Source: Chytriomyces cf. hyalinus JEL632 (Eukaryota > Chytridiomycota > Chytridiomycetes > Chytridiales > Chytriomycetaceae). Taken from it: a DNA stretch of 64,000 nucleotides. Below the pieces are notes generated by a model, which was not told the origin of the DNA, did no database searches, and was given only the letters and a program-made list of their open reading frames with translations. The position numbers were made by a program, and so were the translations under genes. The stretch spans positions 62,001-126,000 of the forward strand of contig JAIWWG010000013.1 of NCBI GenBank assembly GCA_025435555.1, read 5' to 3'. Numbering within the stretch: position 1 is the stretch's first letter; each line of letters starts with the position of its first letter. Shown here piece after piece: positions 11,517-23,810 of the stretch.

Positions 11517-13479
11517 ACAGAATACAATCCTTGGAAAAACAGATCTTAAATGGGAGCAGCGATTTAAAAAATACTCCAGGACGCCAGAGAACCTGGCGTT
11601 GTTATTCGAAGCTACAATGGCTGTCGCAAAATGCAACGATATTCGTCCCATCAACGTCAAGCTGCTCAGAATCATGTCGCGCATGGGTAAGTTGGCATTT
11701 CTGCCAAACAATTCGTGCATCACTCAAAACCAACACTCGCATTCACGCACACATGAAACTATAAAAAACAGAAGAAACCGCAAAATCATTCATCGCAGCC
11801 AATGGAATCGATCTGATTTTCCACATCCTCAAAACACATCCAAACTCTTCTCAAATTCAAATCGACAGCAGCGCCGTCATCGCGAATCTCTCCAACATCC
11901 CGCATGCGCGCACGCACATTCATGAAAACAATTCGTATATCCCGACGATGCTGAACCATATGCGGACTTGGGCTCACGAGGAAACAGTACAAACGGAAAT
12001 GTGTGCGATTCTGTCAAATCTGGCTCAATCCGACGGCAATGGCGCCGTGATTGTTCAACGCGGGGCAATGAGTTTGATTCGAGATGCAATGCAGCGACAT
12101 CCATCTTCAGAAGATTTGCATGTTCAAGGGTTGAACGCCATGGCCAGTTTGGCGCGAACTGCGAAGCGGCAGGTGGAAACGCCGCAGCTGGAGGAGTACT
12201 CTCGCTGCATCACGGAGGCTTTTACACGCTGGAAAAATAATGTTGCCGTATCTTCCGCTGCATGCAACTGCATTGGCATGTTCTCTTTTGTTGGGTTAAA
12301 AGTGGCTGGGAAAGTGGATGCAATCATCTTGGACGCCATGGCACGGTTTTCGAAATTGGTCAAGTTTCAAATCACGGCCTGCTTTGCCCTGGCGCACTGG
12401 GCTGCTTGCGAAAATTCACAAGCACGAACAGGAATGGATTTGGAAGTGATTGACGAGATTTTGTTGGTTATTCGGCAGTTTCCGAGACAGCGGAACTTAC
12501 TCACGACGGCAGTGTTCGCAATAAGCGCTTACGCGGTTCTTTCAGGTAATACGCTATTCCGAAGCGCGTTTGAAATACTCGGGGTGCTTAATGTCATCGT
12601 TTTCACTCATCCCAGAACAAAATCGGATTTACATTATGGAAAAGGATGGCATCGACCTCATTGTGAAGAGCATGATGGAAAGTCAGTTTGACGAGGAAGC
12701 GCACTGTCTCGAAGTGTGCATGAAACACATGAGTCTCCACGAGCACGACGCGGTTGTTGAACCTGAAGCAAAATCGAAAACTACATCCAACAGCAAACTG
12801 CATCTCTTGAAGCTGTTTGGATCCATGTGCTTGATGAATATATCCGAAAATGGTGTCTCTATATTGCTTTTTTGGTCTTGCATTTCTCCAACAGTTATCC
12901 TCACAACCTTTCACCGTAAATAGAAAAATGCCGACAAGAAATCGTGCGCAAAGGTGGACTGGCTGCAGTTTTTGACGCTGCATCTTATATTTACGAAAAG
13001 GAATCCACGGACTTGAGTTTCGTTATGGTCTATGCTTTCCGAAAAGTATCAGCAAGTTACAGCCGTGTTTACGCGCGACACTCGGGGGCACCTTCTTTAA
13101 GGAACTTGTGCAAGTCTGCTGCGCTGCAAAGAATTAAGGGTGAATTTGACGCCGAAAAGGTCAGTGGTGGCCATTTTGACCATAATTGGAACTGACGAAG
13201 CAATCATTTTTTGCAACATAGCCCATCTTTGAATCATTCCAAGAATACTTGTACAGCAAATTCTACATGCCAGAAATGATGTGCGAATTTATGTCAACGT
13301 ACAAGGAGTGCGTACAGTGCAAATCTCCATTCGATGCAACTTGCGGTGTAATGGGATACGAGCTTTTTGGAAAGGACAAGCCAGCCCTGACTTGCATCTG
13401 TTCTAAGACCTGTCTTGACGTGTTTGATAGAGACGCAAGAAAACGAATTGTGTTTGTTGACGCGTGGAACTATCAGTAG
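11517..13479 (+). CDS. Armadillo-repeat protein with C-terminal Cys-rich module (5' end unresolved)
   Basis: Exons at about 11517-11686, 11772-12545, 12616-12852, 12923-13159 and 13222-13479 encode tandem alpha-helical repeats of armadillo type. Examples are IDSSAVIANLSNIP, QTEMCAILSNLAQSDGN and QGLNAMASLART, each followed by a run like GAMSLIRDAMQRHP. The last 90 residues differ: RNLCKSAALQRIK, then YLYSKFYMPEMM and two CxxC-like pairs (CVQCKSPF...CICSKTC). This resembles the small zinc-binding end found in some leucine-rich-repeat proteins. The first exon begins at an acceptor (ctgacag before 11517), so the start codon lies upstream in 11304-11510 and was not found with confidence. A flagellar or signalling scaffold role is plausible only from its neighbours. 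Confidence 0.7.
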
Positions 13480-13651
13480 GAAATTAGGTTTTGGAAAGAG
13501 CGTATTCACCGGGAAACTGTGTTGCTTGATTAAATAAAAGGAACTCTCTTATTCTATGAGAACTATCCTTTGTGTGGAAGGGAGTGTTCATAAGTTGCAC
13601 CAATTTTTGGCCGACTTTTTGACAATTCCTTCTTAGCGGAGTCCACAAGAG

Positions 13652-16023
13652 ATGCATTCTTTCACCTCGCCGCCTTCGCAGAGGTGTCAAACCCGCAAGA
13701 AATCTTACTCCGCCCGGTCCGTAAAGAGCGCAACAACGCGGTAAACCGGCACGCAAAACTACCGCTTAAATTTTGACAATGCACCACCTTATCCAACAGT
13801 CAGCAACCCAACAGCGAATATGAACCATCAGAAGCTCGAAACTTGAATGTTGACGTGAAAAAACTGTATTCAATCACGGAGCAGTTTCTTCAGAAAGTGA
13901 CTGAGAAGTCCATAATTGATCAAGCTCAATCGGCGACAAATAATTCAGAGGGGGCAAATCTGCACTCTGTCCAAGATATTCAGTACAACATTGAGAGGCC
14001 AAAATCATCCATAAACAAAGCTCATGTGACATTTCAAGATCTGAATCCCTATTGCCTGATGAAGCGGTGCGAACCACGTCCAGTCACCGCCCCACCTTCT
14101 TACAACCCCACAACCTCTGATTCAAGTTCGCTTCATTCCCAATTTATGCACTCAGTCGAGGAATGCATAAAACAGGACTCCAAACCCGGTATGTCACCAC
14201 TGCCGGCGCCAAACGCTCCGCGAAACTCTCGCAGCGCTACCCACAGACCGAATCCACCACCAAAAGTTCAAGCTCGACCTTCTACAGCTCCAGCTTTGAC
14301 ACCCCTTTCCCAATCACAAAAGGAATACGCAAACATATTCATCCAAGATTATGTGAAGCAAATCTCTGCAAGCGACCGCCGCGTCATGACACTTGCCGGT
14401 CATGTGCGACGCACAAAGCCAGGACAAGATTTGATCTGCCAAACAGACTCAGAATCGGAAACTAAACCACAGAATGAGCGGCCGTCGACGGTCCGGCATC
14501 GCCGCTGGGACCGGCGACATAGCATGGCAGTCACACTCGCTTACCCGGGGTTGCTCAAGTGTCCATATGAGCGATCGACAGAGGAGCTGCATCAGTTGTT
14601 TCAGTTTACAAGAGGAATGCCTGCATTCAAGCAGTTTAATGATTTGTACCTGCAAGAGGTTTGCAAAGTCATCACGTATGAGCGCTTTGAGAGAGACGAA
14701 TACTTTTTTAAGCAAGGTGAGCATGGACTGAGTGTTTCTATTTGTGGTGTGTGCTGAAAGTTTGATGTTCATCTTTTGACTGCAGGCGATGAAGGAACCG
14801 CATGGTACATCTTAATATCGGGTGCAGTTTCAGTTCTTGTCAACAAAACGGGAGATATTGCCGATAGCACGGTAGTGCGTAAAATGGAAGCAGGCGAGGG
14901 GTTTGGGGACTTGGCGCTTGTGAATCGATGCCAGCGATCAGCCTCAGTGCAAGCAACAGTGCAGCCAACGGAGGTTATCAAAGTCGTAAAAGTTAGAATG
15001 AAGACATTGCTTCATTTATCGACAACTTAGCTAACGATCGAAATCAGGCTGACTATGATCGCCTGGTGAAGAATTTGTTTTCAGCGGAGATCAATTTGCT
15101 CGAAAACTACCTTCGAAAAGTTCCTGTTTTTCAAGAATGGACAAAAGGCGCGCTCAAAGCCATGGCGCAACGAATGTTTCGAAAGACGTACAAAGCAAAG
15201 CAGGCAATCTACGCTGAAGGTGACTCCCGCACTGATCAACGCTCAAACACTCATCCGCTTCGACGAAAAGACCAGGATTTAGACGCCATCTATTTCTTGA
15301 AGCGAGGCGTTGTCTCCGTCATTAAAACTCTGCATCCCCAAACATCCAGCCACACGAAATCAAAGCACAGCAACAGCCAGTCTTCACCATTGCATGTTAT
15401 TCTCGGACTCATTCAACCATACCAGTACTTTGGCCAAGAAGGCTTCATGCGAAACACACGCTTTACGAGTGCATCTGCACATACGAGCATGATTGCGGGA
15501 GATGCGCGGACAATGACTAAAGAGGAAATCAACATCAGCATAATGATGCAGAGCATTCAAAGGAAGCAGGTGGGAACTTCGAAAGCGCGGCGCCGGGCTG
15601 GAACGGTTGCCGACATTGAGAAAGAAGTGCAACTACAACCACGGTATGAACAGAATCAAAATGTTCAACCATGCGACGAGAAAGACGCGGTTGAAGTTGT
15701 TGAAATTGTGAGAAGACCTTGATTTTGATTTATGACATCGTTTTTTTCGTTAACTTTCTGCGTCGTTTCCTGGATAGTCGTACTTTGAGGCAATGGGAAT
15801 TCTTGAATCTCTGCCGTGGATGCCCTGGAATTTTGTGACTCGAAGTAACCTGGCTCGATTTGCCCATGAAGAGCAAGTCCGCTCGCGATGGCTTGCAAAG
15901 CGCACGCATGAGATGGATGTGATGGTAAAGGAGAAGCTGCGTAATCCCAACATGAGCATTGCGAAAGTGAGGAAGGATGCAAGATGTGTTAAAACTGGCA
16001 TTCGTGTGAATGGGGGAAGATAA
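13652..16023 (+). CDS. Protein with two cyclic-nucleotide-binding domains (CNBD2-like)
   Basis: Five exons (13652-13740, 13800-14716, 14786-14991, 15048-15707, 15778-16023) sum to 705 residues. The first 230 residues are disordered and Pro/Ser-rich. The first cNMP-binding domain (about 250-380) contains FTRGMPAFKQF, YFFKQGDEGTAWYILISG and the phosphate-binding cassette FGDLALVNRCQRSASV. The acidic FGE position is Asp here and the phosphate-binding Arg is kept. A second, more divergent domain (about 390-620) starts at YLRKVPVFQEW. It is interrupted by a Ser/His-rich insertion and ends with VEVVEISYFEAMG across the last intron. The family resembles CNBD2, a sperm protein required for flagellar bending. 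It could alternatively be a regulatory subunit-like sensor. Its stop codon is only 36 bp before the CSN1 start. Confidence 0.8.
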
Positions 16024-16059
16024 AAGTAAAATGAAAAAGTAAACGAAAAAATAATACCA

Positions 16060-18022
16060 ATGGATGTGAGTGCCCATCCATTCCACCCAAATTCCTCCAG
16101 CTCAAGTCTTTCGTTGCAGCCATCAAGAATCATCCCAGTCTCATCAGTCCCTTACGCATCGGCCTTTGACGTTGAGGCGTATGCTGCAAACTACAAGGGT
16201 GAGTATCCAACAGCAACTCTGGCCAAAGACGGCGTTTGGGGCTTCATGCGCAGTGTACTTACAAATCGAATCTGGGATTCAATTCAGGCTTCACGCGCGT
16301 TGCCCGTCTCGAATTTATTGCGAGCATTTTTCCCTCTGCCTCAAAAGAGGCCCTCCAACTTGCACTGAATGACGTTAAAAGCCACACGCTCGACACGGTT
16401 AAATTCCAGTCGCTCGTTCAGAAGCTGTCGGAATTGGGTGTGTATTCAGATCCAGCTGCTGATCAGATGTGGGTCGAAAATGCTGCAAAATTGGCACGGG
16501 AAAAGTTGGAGAAATTGGACGCCCAGCTGAAAAACTACAAAAGCAACTTGATTAAGGAAAGCATTCGCGTAAGTGACTTGTTTTGTTAAAATGTTGCAAG
16601 AGTTTTGCTTTGCCGTTCCCTTTGACTCTTGCTTGTTAGATGGGACACATGGACTTGGGAGATCATTTCAACTCTTGCGGCGATCTTCAAAGCGCATTCA
16701 AATGCTATCTTCGCAGCCGAGAGTACTGTTCCACCTCGAAGCATGTTTTGGATATGTGCTTCAATATCATTCGGGTAAGAAAATGACGGGCTGCAGATTC
16801 CAAAAAGTAACACAATTCTCAGGTCAGTATGGATTTAAGAAACTTTTCACATGTTCAAAGCTACGCCTTAAAAGCGGAGTCCACCCCGGATGCCTCGAGC
16901 ATCCCATCCGGCAGTTCGGCTGCTACTGCACCAACCATAACAAGTCCCGTCGCCGTTGAATCGAGCAGAGCCCTTGTACTTTCAAAATTGAAAGCATGCA
17001 TGGGCCTCGTTTCTCTTGATGCTGGAAAATTTAAAGCTGCAGCACGTTTCTTCTTAGAAGTTGGTCCAGAGCTTGTGGGGCGGTATCCCGAGGTAAGTTC
17101 AAGAACTGCGTATGAATCAACTTTATCTGATACAACTGGTTGGATCTTTTTTTTTTTTGTTTGAATTCGCAGGTGATCTCAGGATCTGATATTGCAAATT
17201 ACACTGTTCTTCTCGCACTCGCGACGTTCGACCGTGCCGACATCAAGAGCAAAGTTATTGACAATGCTCTTGCAAAGCACTTTCTTGAACTTGCTGATCC
17301 AATGCTGCGTGACGACGTTTTGAATGGATTCTATTCAGCGCGTTATGGTGCATGTCTGGATGCCCTCGAAAAGCTCAAGGTATAAGCCAAATGCACTTTT
17401 CTTTCATGCTGTTCATTGATGCTGAACGACCATCTGTCATAGACAGCATTCCTGTTGGACATGTACTTGAACCCACATGTCCCTCATCTTTACTCACTCA
17501 TCCGTCGCCGCATCATTGTCCAATTTGTGCAGCCTTTCAATGCAGTGGATATGCGGAAAATGAGCGCTGCGCTTGGTGGAGTAAACGACAGCCACACCTC
17601 CACCGATGAAACTCGTCTTGCGAGCCTTGAAGCAGAAATCGCGAGATTGATCGAAGAAGGTGTTGTAAAAGCGAGGATTGATTCTCACAACAAGGTAGGC
17701 ATATGCCTTTCGCTTTCTCCTTCGATAGCGCTGAAAAATATGGATCATGCAGGTTCTTCGCATCAACAAATCGGACGAAAGAAGCACATTGTTTAAAAAG
17801 TCGCTTCAAATGGGTCAGGATTATGCCAAGCAGGTTAATTTCCTGCTCCTCCGCGCAAGCCTGATGCGGCAGGATTTATTCGTGGAGCCTCCACACACTC
17901 CGGCCGGTGGAAACTTTAGTACGGGAGAGGGAAGCTTTGATCCCAGAACCAGAGATTACCCCTTTCAGCGTTCCGACAGTCGCACTGAGCGTGGGGCGAC
18001 ATTTGATCGAATGATGGCTTGA
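16060..18022 (+). CDS. CSN1: COP9 signalosome subunit 1
   Basis: This is CSN1 (GPS1), a PCI-domain subunit of the COP9 signalosome that removes NEDD8 from cullin-RING ligases. Seven exons (16060-16198, 16288-16568, 16640-16774, 16823-17092, 17173-17379, 17443-17694, 17753-18022) sum to 517 residues, close to the human protein. The N-terminal [18 protein letters not shown] is the classic CSN1/RPN7 start. It is followed by [20 protein letters not shown] and [20 protein letters not shown], the helical repeats. The PCI domain ends with [11 protein letters not shown] and winged-helix residues. The C-terminal tail is Gly/Ser/Arg-rich. RPN7 was considered, but the conserved RPN7-specific N-terminal part is absent. 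Confidence 0.93.
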
Positions 18023-18238
18023 GATTCTCGCGCATGACCTTGAAACTACAAAGCTGGAAAAATAAAAACATGGAATCAAATGCTTTATGGTTCATTCCAA
18101 AGAACGCGCGGCCGATCATACAAACAAAAAACGGTCGGTTTATTGTCAAGATGCATTCAGTTTGAACTGTGATTGCCACTTCACTATCCGTGTGATCATG
18201 TGTGGCAGAAGACTCATGGTTGAAGGATTGATTTGGTT

Positions 18239-19427
18239 TCAACACATGAAAACCAGAGTAATCAAGACCGCGAACATCCAAGTGACAATTGTTGATCCAG
18301 ACTTCGTGGCCACCTCGGTACTTTGGGCAGTTGGGAGCGAACTGTTTTTGGTGTCGGCAAATGATGTGCGAAACAATGCGTCAAATGCAACCTTTGCCAC
18401 CAGTTCATGCCCCCTTGTCGTTGGATGCAGAAAGTCCCAGAAGAGATAATTATCTGGGTTGGAGCAAGTGCTTTGCAACAGCTGATTGAAGCACATCTCC
18501 GCCGTGTTAGTCAGATTGAACAAGGTACGTCCCTCAGGAGACATTGCCGTGTTCATCATTTTATGCAAGTCTACAACTGTGATATTTGCGGATGGGTATT
18601 TCTTCTGGCCGTGGTGGTGCGAGCAGTTTAGGATGGGGGATGATCGTAGAAGATGGAGAGAGAGGTGACTAAACTGAGGTCCTGTTGACTCCTTCGGCTA
18701 ATGCTTCATTGTACTTTGTCACAAGCGATGCAACGACATTCTGTGCGACTGAGAAGAGTCGACCAACGGGCGTGAATTGAATCGGTGGCATGTTCAGAAT
18801 AACTATTGTTGTTGCATTGCTTGCTTCAATCAAGCTTGCTGTAAAGTCAGTCACGTAGTCTGAATTTTTTTGTCCGAATAAGTGGCGAGGGTCAAGTTGC
18901 GGACAAAACACAAAAACGGACTTTCCCAACCTGCGACTACGTCCGGTTTAGGTATACGACCTTGCACCGATGAAAACACAAAATCATTTGCCCCAGAAAA
19001 AACCGTAAACAGCGTCGTTGTAGAATTCAGAACCAGAGATTTGCTATTGTACAGCTCAAGCTGCTCAGTCAAGTCTGGAGTGCGAAAGTCAAAGATTTTG
19101 CTGGCTCCCGTCATCTCAAGCAGAGGAGTCAGCGAATCGGCGTTGTCGGCTGATGAACCGGCATAGGCAAAGTTGTACGTGTTTGCCACGGACAATTGGG
19201 CCGAAAGATATTCAATCCACACTGGTCCGTTCGAGCTGTCATGAAGAGTTAGCATTGCATGATCTGATCCGACGGCGCCCCTTCTCTCATACTCACTAGC
19301 GGCCATTGAAATATGGTGGCTTCGGCAACCCATACAAGTCAAACAGGTTGTGAGTGTCGCTGAAGCTGTCGCCGAATGCAACCAAGGCATCAAATCTTGC
19401 AGGAGTTGGGCCTGCAGCAAGTGACAT
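18239..19427 (-). CDS. GDSL-family esterase/lipase with C-terminal anchor
   Basis: This is an SGNH/GDSL hydrolase, a serine esterase of broad substrate range. Four exons (19427-19297, 19235-18931, 18859-18675, 18604-18239) close in frame to 328 residues. Catalytic blocks are clear: block I FGDSFSDTHNL (nucleophile Ser), then NGPVWIEYL, block III FSGANDFVF (oxyanion Asn) and block V FWDFLHPTTRGHELVA with Asp and His. The last 20 residues (TIVTWMFAVLITLVFMC) are hydrophobic after a Ser/Thr stretch, which looks like a GPI-attachment signal. A secreted protein should start with a signal peptide, but this model starts bluntly at MSLAAGPTPARF. A further upstream exon is therefore likely in 19430-19680. 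Confidence 0.82.
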
Positions 19428-19816
19428 TTGGAAAATAGTTGAGCGATCTTGCACAGTTTTAATTGGTGGATTGGCTCGACATAATTACAATTGAGACGCA
19501 AGCCATCAATTATTCAGTTGCGATGGTTGTTACTTGCAAATGCGACGGGCCATCTGTTTGAAGATCACCCGACTCAGACTCCCAATAAAGACCGGGCAGG
19601 CGCTTGTCAAACTGACGGTGGCAGTGCCAGAATGGAAATATCTTGCGCTCACCCTGACTGACTGACCATCGCCGCAAAAATCTCCAGACATTCGACTAAA
19701 ACGGGTTCTTTATCCAAAGGAAGATGATAGAAGTTTTTGGGGGTTATCAAATGAACCTTGTCTTGCTCTGTTCAAAACTTGACAATTTCAATAAAAAAGC
19801 ATTCCAAGCCAAAATA
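19428..19816. promoter_or_regulatory. Divergent region between the GDSL esterase and the MYCBPAP-like gene
   Basis: About 390 bp separates the two divergent start codons used here. It probably contains an unmodelled signal-peptide exon of the esterase, since that protein has a GPI-like tail but no visible signal sequence. It also holds both promoters. No specific motif is evident. Confidence 0.4.
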
Positions 19817-22800
19817 ATGTTGAAGAGCGCCAACAACTTTGACCTTCCGGAACTTCCAAGCGCATCCGATGGGAAGAAAACTATCCTCGTGGCAAAGCAA
19901 GTGCCTCCCGACTATATGGGAGAAGGTTTGCTTCATTCAACCTGTTCACATCCAGTTCATGATGCTGAAACAAAAGTGCACACGCGCGCCATTTTGTTTT
20001 TATTCAAAAGAGCCGGAGTACACGCATCCTGGAAAGAAACCTGTCCCTCTCTCTCTGATCCTAAACAAAACTGTGAGTTGTCAGATTTCGATGCGCGCGT
20101 ATTCATCTTCAACACACGAAATGCAAAAAACGATCATGTCTTCAGAGAGGCCCGAAGAAGGAAAAAAGCGGAAAAATTATCGAATATACTGTGCTTGGTG
20201 ATGCCGGCGATTTCGAAGAGATGGAGGAGGAACTTGGAGAAAAGCCGGTCTCAACTGAAGATGCTCCAGCAGCGATCGATCCAACTGAAGAAGTAAACGC
20301 GTTTATTTCACTGCATTCAAAACGTCTGTCTTGACCGGGGTTTTTCGACATTTCTTCATCAAGGCACGTATTGCCGACGCAAGGAGAGCTGAAATCGAAA
20401 AAGAGGCAAAGCTAAAAGAAGTGCACGAACGAGAGCAACTGGAACGAAAAAGGTGGCTGGAAAGACTTTACATTTTCCAAAAGTACCGGTGAGTGTGACA
20501 AAAAAACACAGCTGTCTCGAGTATTCAAAGAGAAAGTATTCACATCATCCGCGGATCGCTGCCATTTCAGAGAAGTCCGCGAAGAACATGCTCTACGAAA
20601 CTGGAAACGTCACAGCAGGCAATGGGCTCGTGTTGAGAGGACGCTGACAAAAACATCTAAAAAGGTGACAGAGCATTTGCTTAAATTGAATTTCCTTAAC
20701 GCGTCCCATCGGATTTTACAGGATAAATCAGAACTTCTTATGGCGCGTCTTGGAGAGTTTCGCGAAAAGATTGAAGAAAGAGACTTGATTTACGAAGCCT
20801 TCCGTTTACTGGAAGATCAAAAAGTGAACTTTTGGTCGAAAGGGCTTCGAATTGGAAACGACCTGCTTGGTCTCATTGTCACAGCGCCAAAGGGTGGTGT
20901 TAGAAAGTAAGTGACATGATGCACAGCGAGCTTATTTCTCACATTCGAAATTCAGAATCGAGCGGTTGGTGACAAGCGAAGTAAAGCAGTAAGCGCGAAA
21001 TAATTCTTCGTTCATCAACTGGGTGATTCACAACACTACGACTTTCAGCTACAAGGTGCCGCCAAATTTTTCATACAGAGCCATGAGAAAGCAGGAGTTA
21101 AAGCATGTCATATCAAAACTGGATCCCTTCTATAAGGTAGAGGAGAATTTATCAGAAACTTGATTTCAAAACAGAATGTTGAGTCGATCAATTTCTCACA
21201 CAGGACGGTGTGGGAGGATACTTGGAAGTTGTTGGAAAATCCCTGGATTCCCAGCAAATGGAGAACCTTGCGGAGGCGTATGTTGAGCACCTGGAAAATC
21301 GCATGAATTATTCAAGCGAAGAAACGATGGATAGAAAGTCTGAAGTCAAGATGCATCCTACCCCGCCTGCTGCCCAGCTTCCACACTCAAATGTACGAGC
21401 AGCAATAAGTGTTTTACCAGAGTTGAAGACGGATGCATTGAGCGACTTGGTTTTCGTTGCTACGAACATGACGTTTGAGGTCCTGCTCAACGAAGTCTCG
21501 CGCTCCGTTTTCACAATCTATAATCAGTCCAATATTGCGTACCATTTCGAATGGACTCGTGTCGTGAAAGAAAACCCGCTCAAGGTATGATTCCAAAAGA
21601 AAGGTTTTTGCTTAGAACATAAATGACCTTTTTTTTTGTTTTCAAGGTGGTCGCCATGTATGACAATGTTCAAAGGTTCTATTTCTATCACAAGAAAGGG
21701 GTCCTCCTGCCGGGCACTGCATTCGATTTTCCGATCGTTTTCAAATCCGGCTCCCCTGGGGTAATGCTCAAACGAAAACACGAACCATACCGTAGATTTT
21801 CGTTATTAAAGCCAAGGTATTGTAGATATATACGGAAGAATGGGAACTCGTTACAAACCCAGGAACCGGGCCGGATGTTCCAACAACTCTGAAACTTCAA
21901 GGAATCGCACTTGAGCCCGACTCCCGAAAAGAAAAAAGATCAAAAATCGAAGCGCTGTTGGATCGCCGGGTGTAAGTATTTGCGTCCCTCCAGTTTCATT
22001 ATCAGTGATTTTGAATGCCAATTTGCTTTTTTTGCAGCGCCGAAACCGCCGCCAAAGAAATTCTCGATGGAATTTTATTGAACATGCGAACAAACGAAGT
22101 CGATCTGAATCCTTTGGAGAAGCGAAAGCTGTATTTGAGAAATGATGAGCAACTATTTATGGCTCTGAACGCAGATTTGCATGTACCACCTCTCTTTCAG
22201 TTGGAAGTTATGACGTCACGCTGACTTTATTTTCTTCACCCTCAGCTCGCATACAATCCAAAGTGGTTTGATAAATTGGATTCATTGGCCGCAGAGGTTC
22301 TTTCGATTTTGGAAAAGCCGCCTGTGATGTGGGACCGCTCAGTGAAGACAATATATAACGTGAGTGAATACTTACCCGGCATTGTTGACTAAGATGCATG
22401 GTTTCTTTCATTGTAGAACATTTTGGCCATCCCTGCTGTTGAAAAACGATCCCAATTACTGAACAGAGTCAATGAGTTGGTGAAACTTTCGACAGCAACA
22501 CCAGTCAAGTCCCTTTTCTCCCCACTTTACATTGTCGGGTGAGAAGAAACTTTTTTTTGACCCATGCTGTTGCGCCGTTGACATGGAATAACTTTGCAGA
22601 TACGACACGTTTATTGAACTGGCGGATAAAATTTCCGAATGTTCTGAAGAAATGCGGAAACGGCTTGGCTTGCCCTTAACGCGCTCTGCTTCGAATTTCG
22701 AAAAACCCGCAGGCGGAGAAGACTTGGGTTGGTTTTTTTTCTTTCACTCCCCCCTTGCAGTTCTCTGCTTTTACGCTGACAAAACAATCACCAGACGGAG

Positions 22801-23742
22801 CAAACCAAGATCGAAAACAGACACCTCCAGCAGCGGATGCTAAAAAAGGCGCACCGGTACCTAATGCCTCATTTTTTAAATTGAAACAACCTGGCACTCA
22901 CGTTGTGAATCAACTCACCCGTCATCACAGGCTGCGAAAGACGCGAAAGGGAAGGCTCCTCCTGCGAAAGCTGCGCCGCCAGCAAAAGGGAAAAAAGGAG
23001 AAGTCGCACCAGCAGGTCAATATCCTTGTCCTTTTGATCCTTTTTTGGTTTGCTAAATGAATACTCAACACACTGGTTGCCATTTCAACAACAGAGGATG
23101 CGTCACTCCGGCCACAACTTGCAAAAATTATTCGACGAGTGCCAAAGGTGAGGCTGGAGAAACTGTTAAAAGCACTGTGTTTTTGAAGTTTAAAAAATTC
23201 TTTCAAAAATACATCAGCCGGACTCCTCTCGTGCATGGACCCAAGACCGCCGTATTCTTGAATCACAATATAAAAACGAATTCAAATCCCAAGTTTCCAG
23301 GCTCGTCCACGATTCAATTGACCGCATGTTTGGCCTATTCCACAACGTATCCGAGTATCCCGGCGGCGGCTCTCAAAGTTCCTTCGAATCCGAAAATGAA
23401 ATTCAAGCAACCGTTGAAGTTGCCAAAGGTGTCAGTAAAGAGCTTGTGGATGAGGCTGCGGTTGTAGCTGCGTTGAAGGCGGCGGCTGCGATTGAAGAAG
23501 CAGCGCGGTTGGAGGCGGAAAAACGCGAGAATGAAAGAAGGAGACAGGATGAAATTGCTGCAAAAGCAGAAAACAGTGCTCAAGCTGCACTGACTTCGTT
23601 GGCAGCTCAGTTGCCCGTGCAAGTGGGAACGCCGGATAATACTGCAACTACCGGTGCTGGGAAGGGAGGAAAGGGGAAACAAGGGAACGCTGCTCCGAAT
23701 GATAAGAAGCGGGTAACGAGTCCCGGAAAGGAACGGAAATAG
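19817..23742 (+). CDS. MYCBP-associated protein (MYCBPAP) homologue
   Basis: About 19 short exons encode roughly 1,000 residues similar to MYCBPAP, a testis- and cilium-associated protein that binds MYCBP (AMY-1). The strongest stretch (21.65-22.55 kb) has RFYFYHKKGVLLPGTAFDF followed by VFKSGSPG, then EEWELVTNPGTGPDVPTTLK. Together these form an Ig-like/ASH-type beta domain, followed by LAYNPKWFDKLDSLAAEVL. Upstream exons are helical and charged (FWSKGLRIGNDLLGLIV). Downstream come a Lys/Ala/Pro-rich linker, the helical SIDRMFGLFHNVSEYP and an Ala/Glu-rich coiled coil ending in a basic Gly/Lys tail. The start is uncertain: ATG at 19817 is preferred, and an in-frame ATG at 19724 would add 31 residues. 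Several junctions, especially near 19.93-20.01 kb, are inferred from frame continuity. Confidence 0.75.
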
Positions 23743-23810
23743 ATTTATTTAAATATTGTCCCTTCAATAAAAAGACCTTGTCTGGGTTTCTGGCAGATTG
23801 CTTCCCGTCG

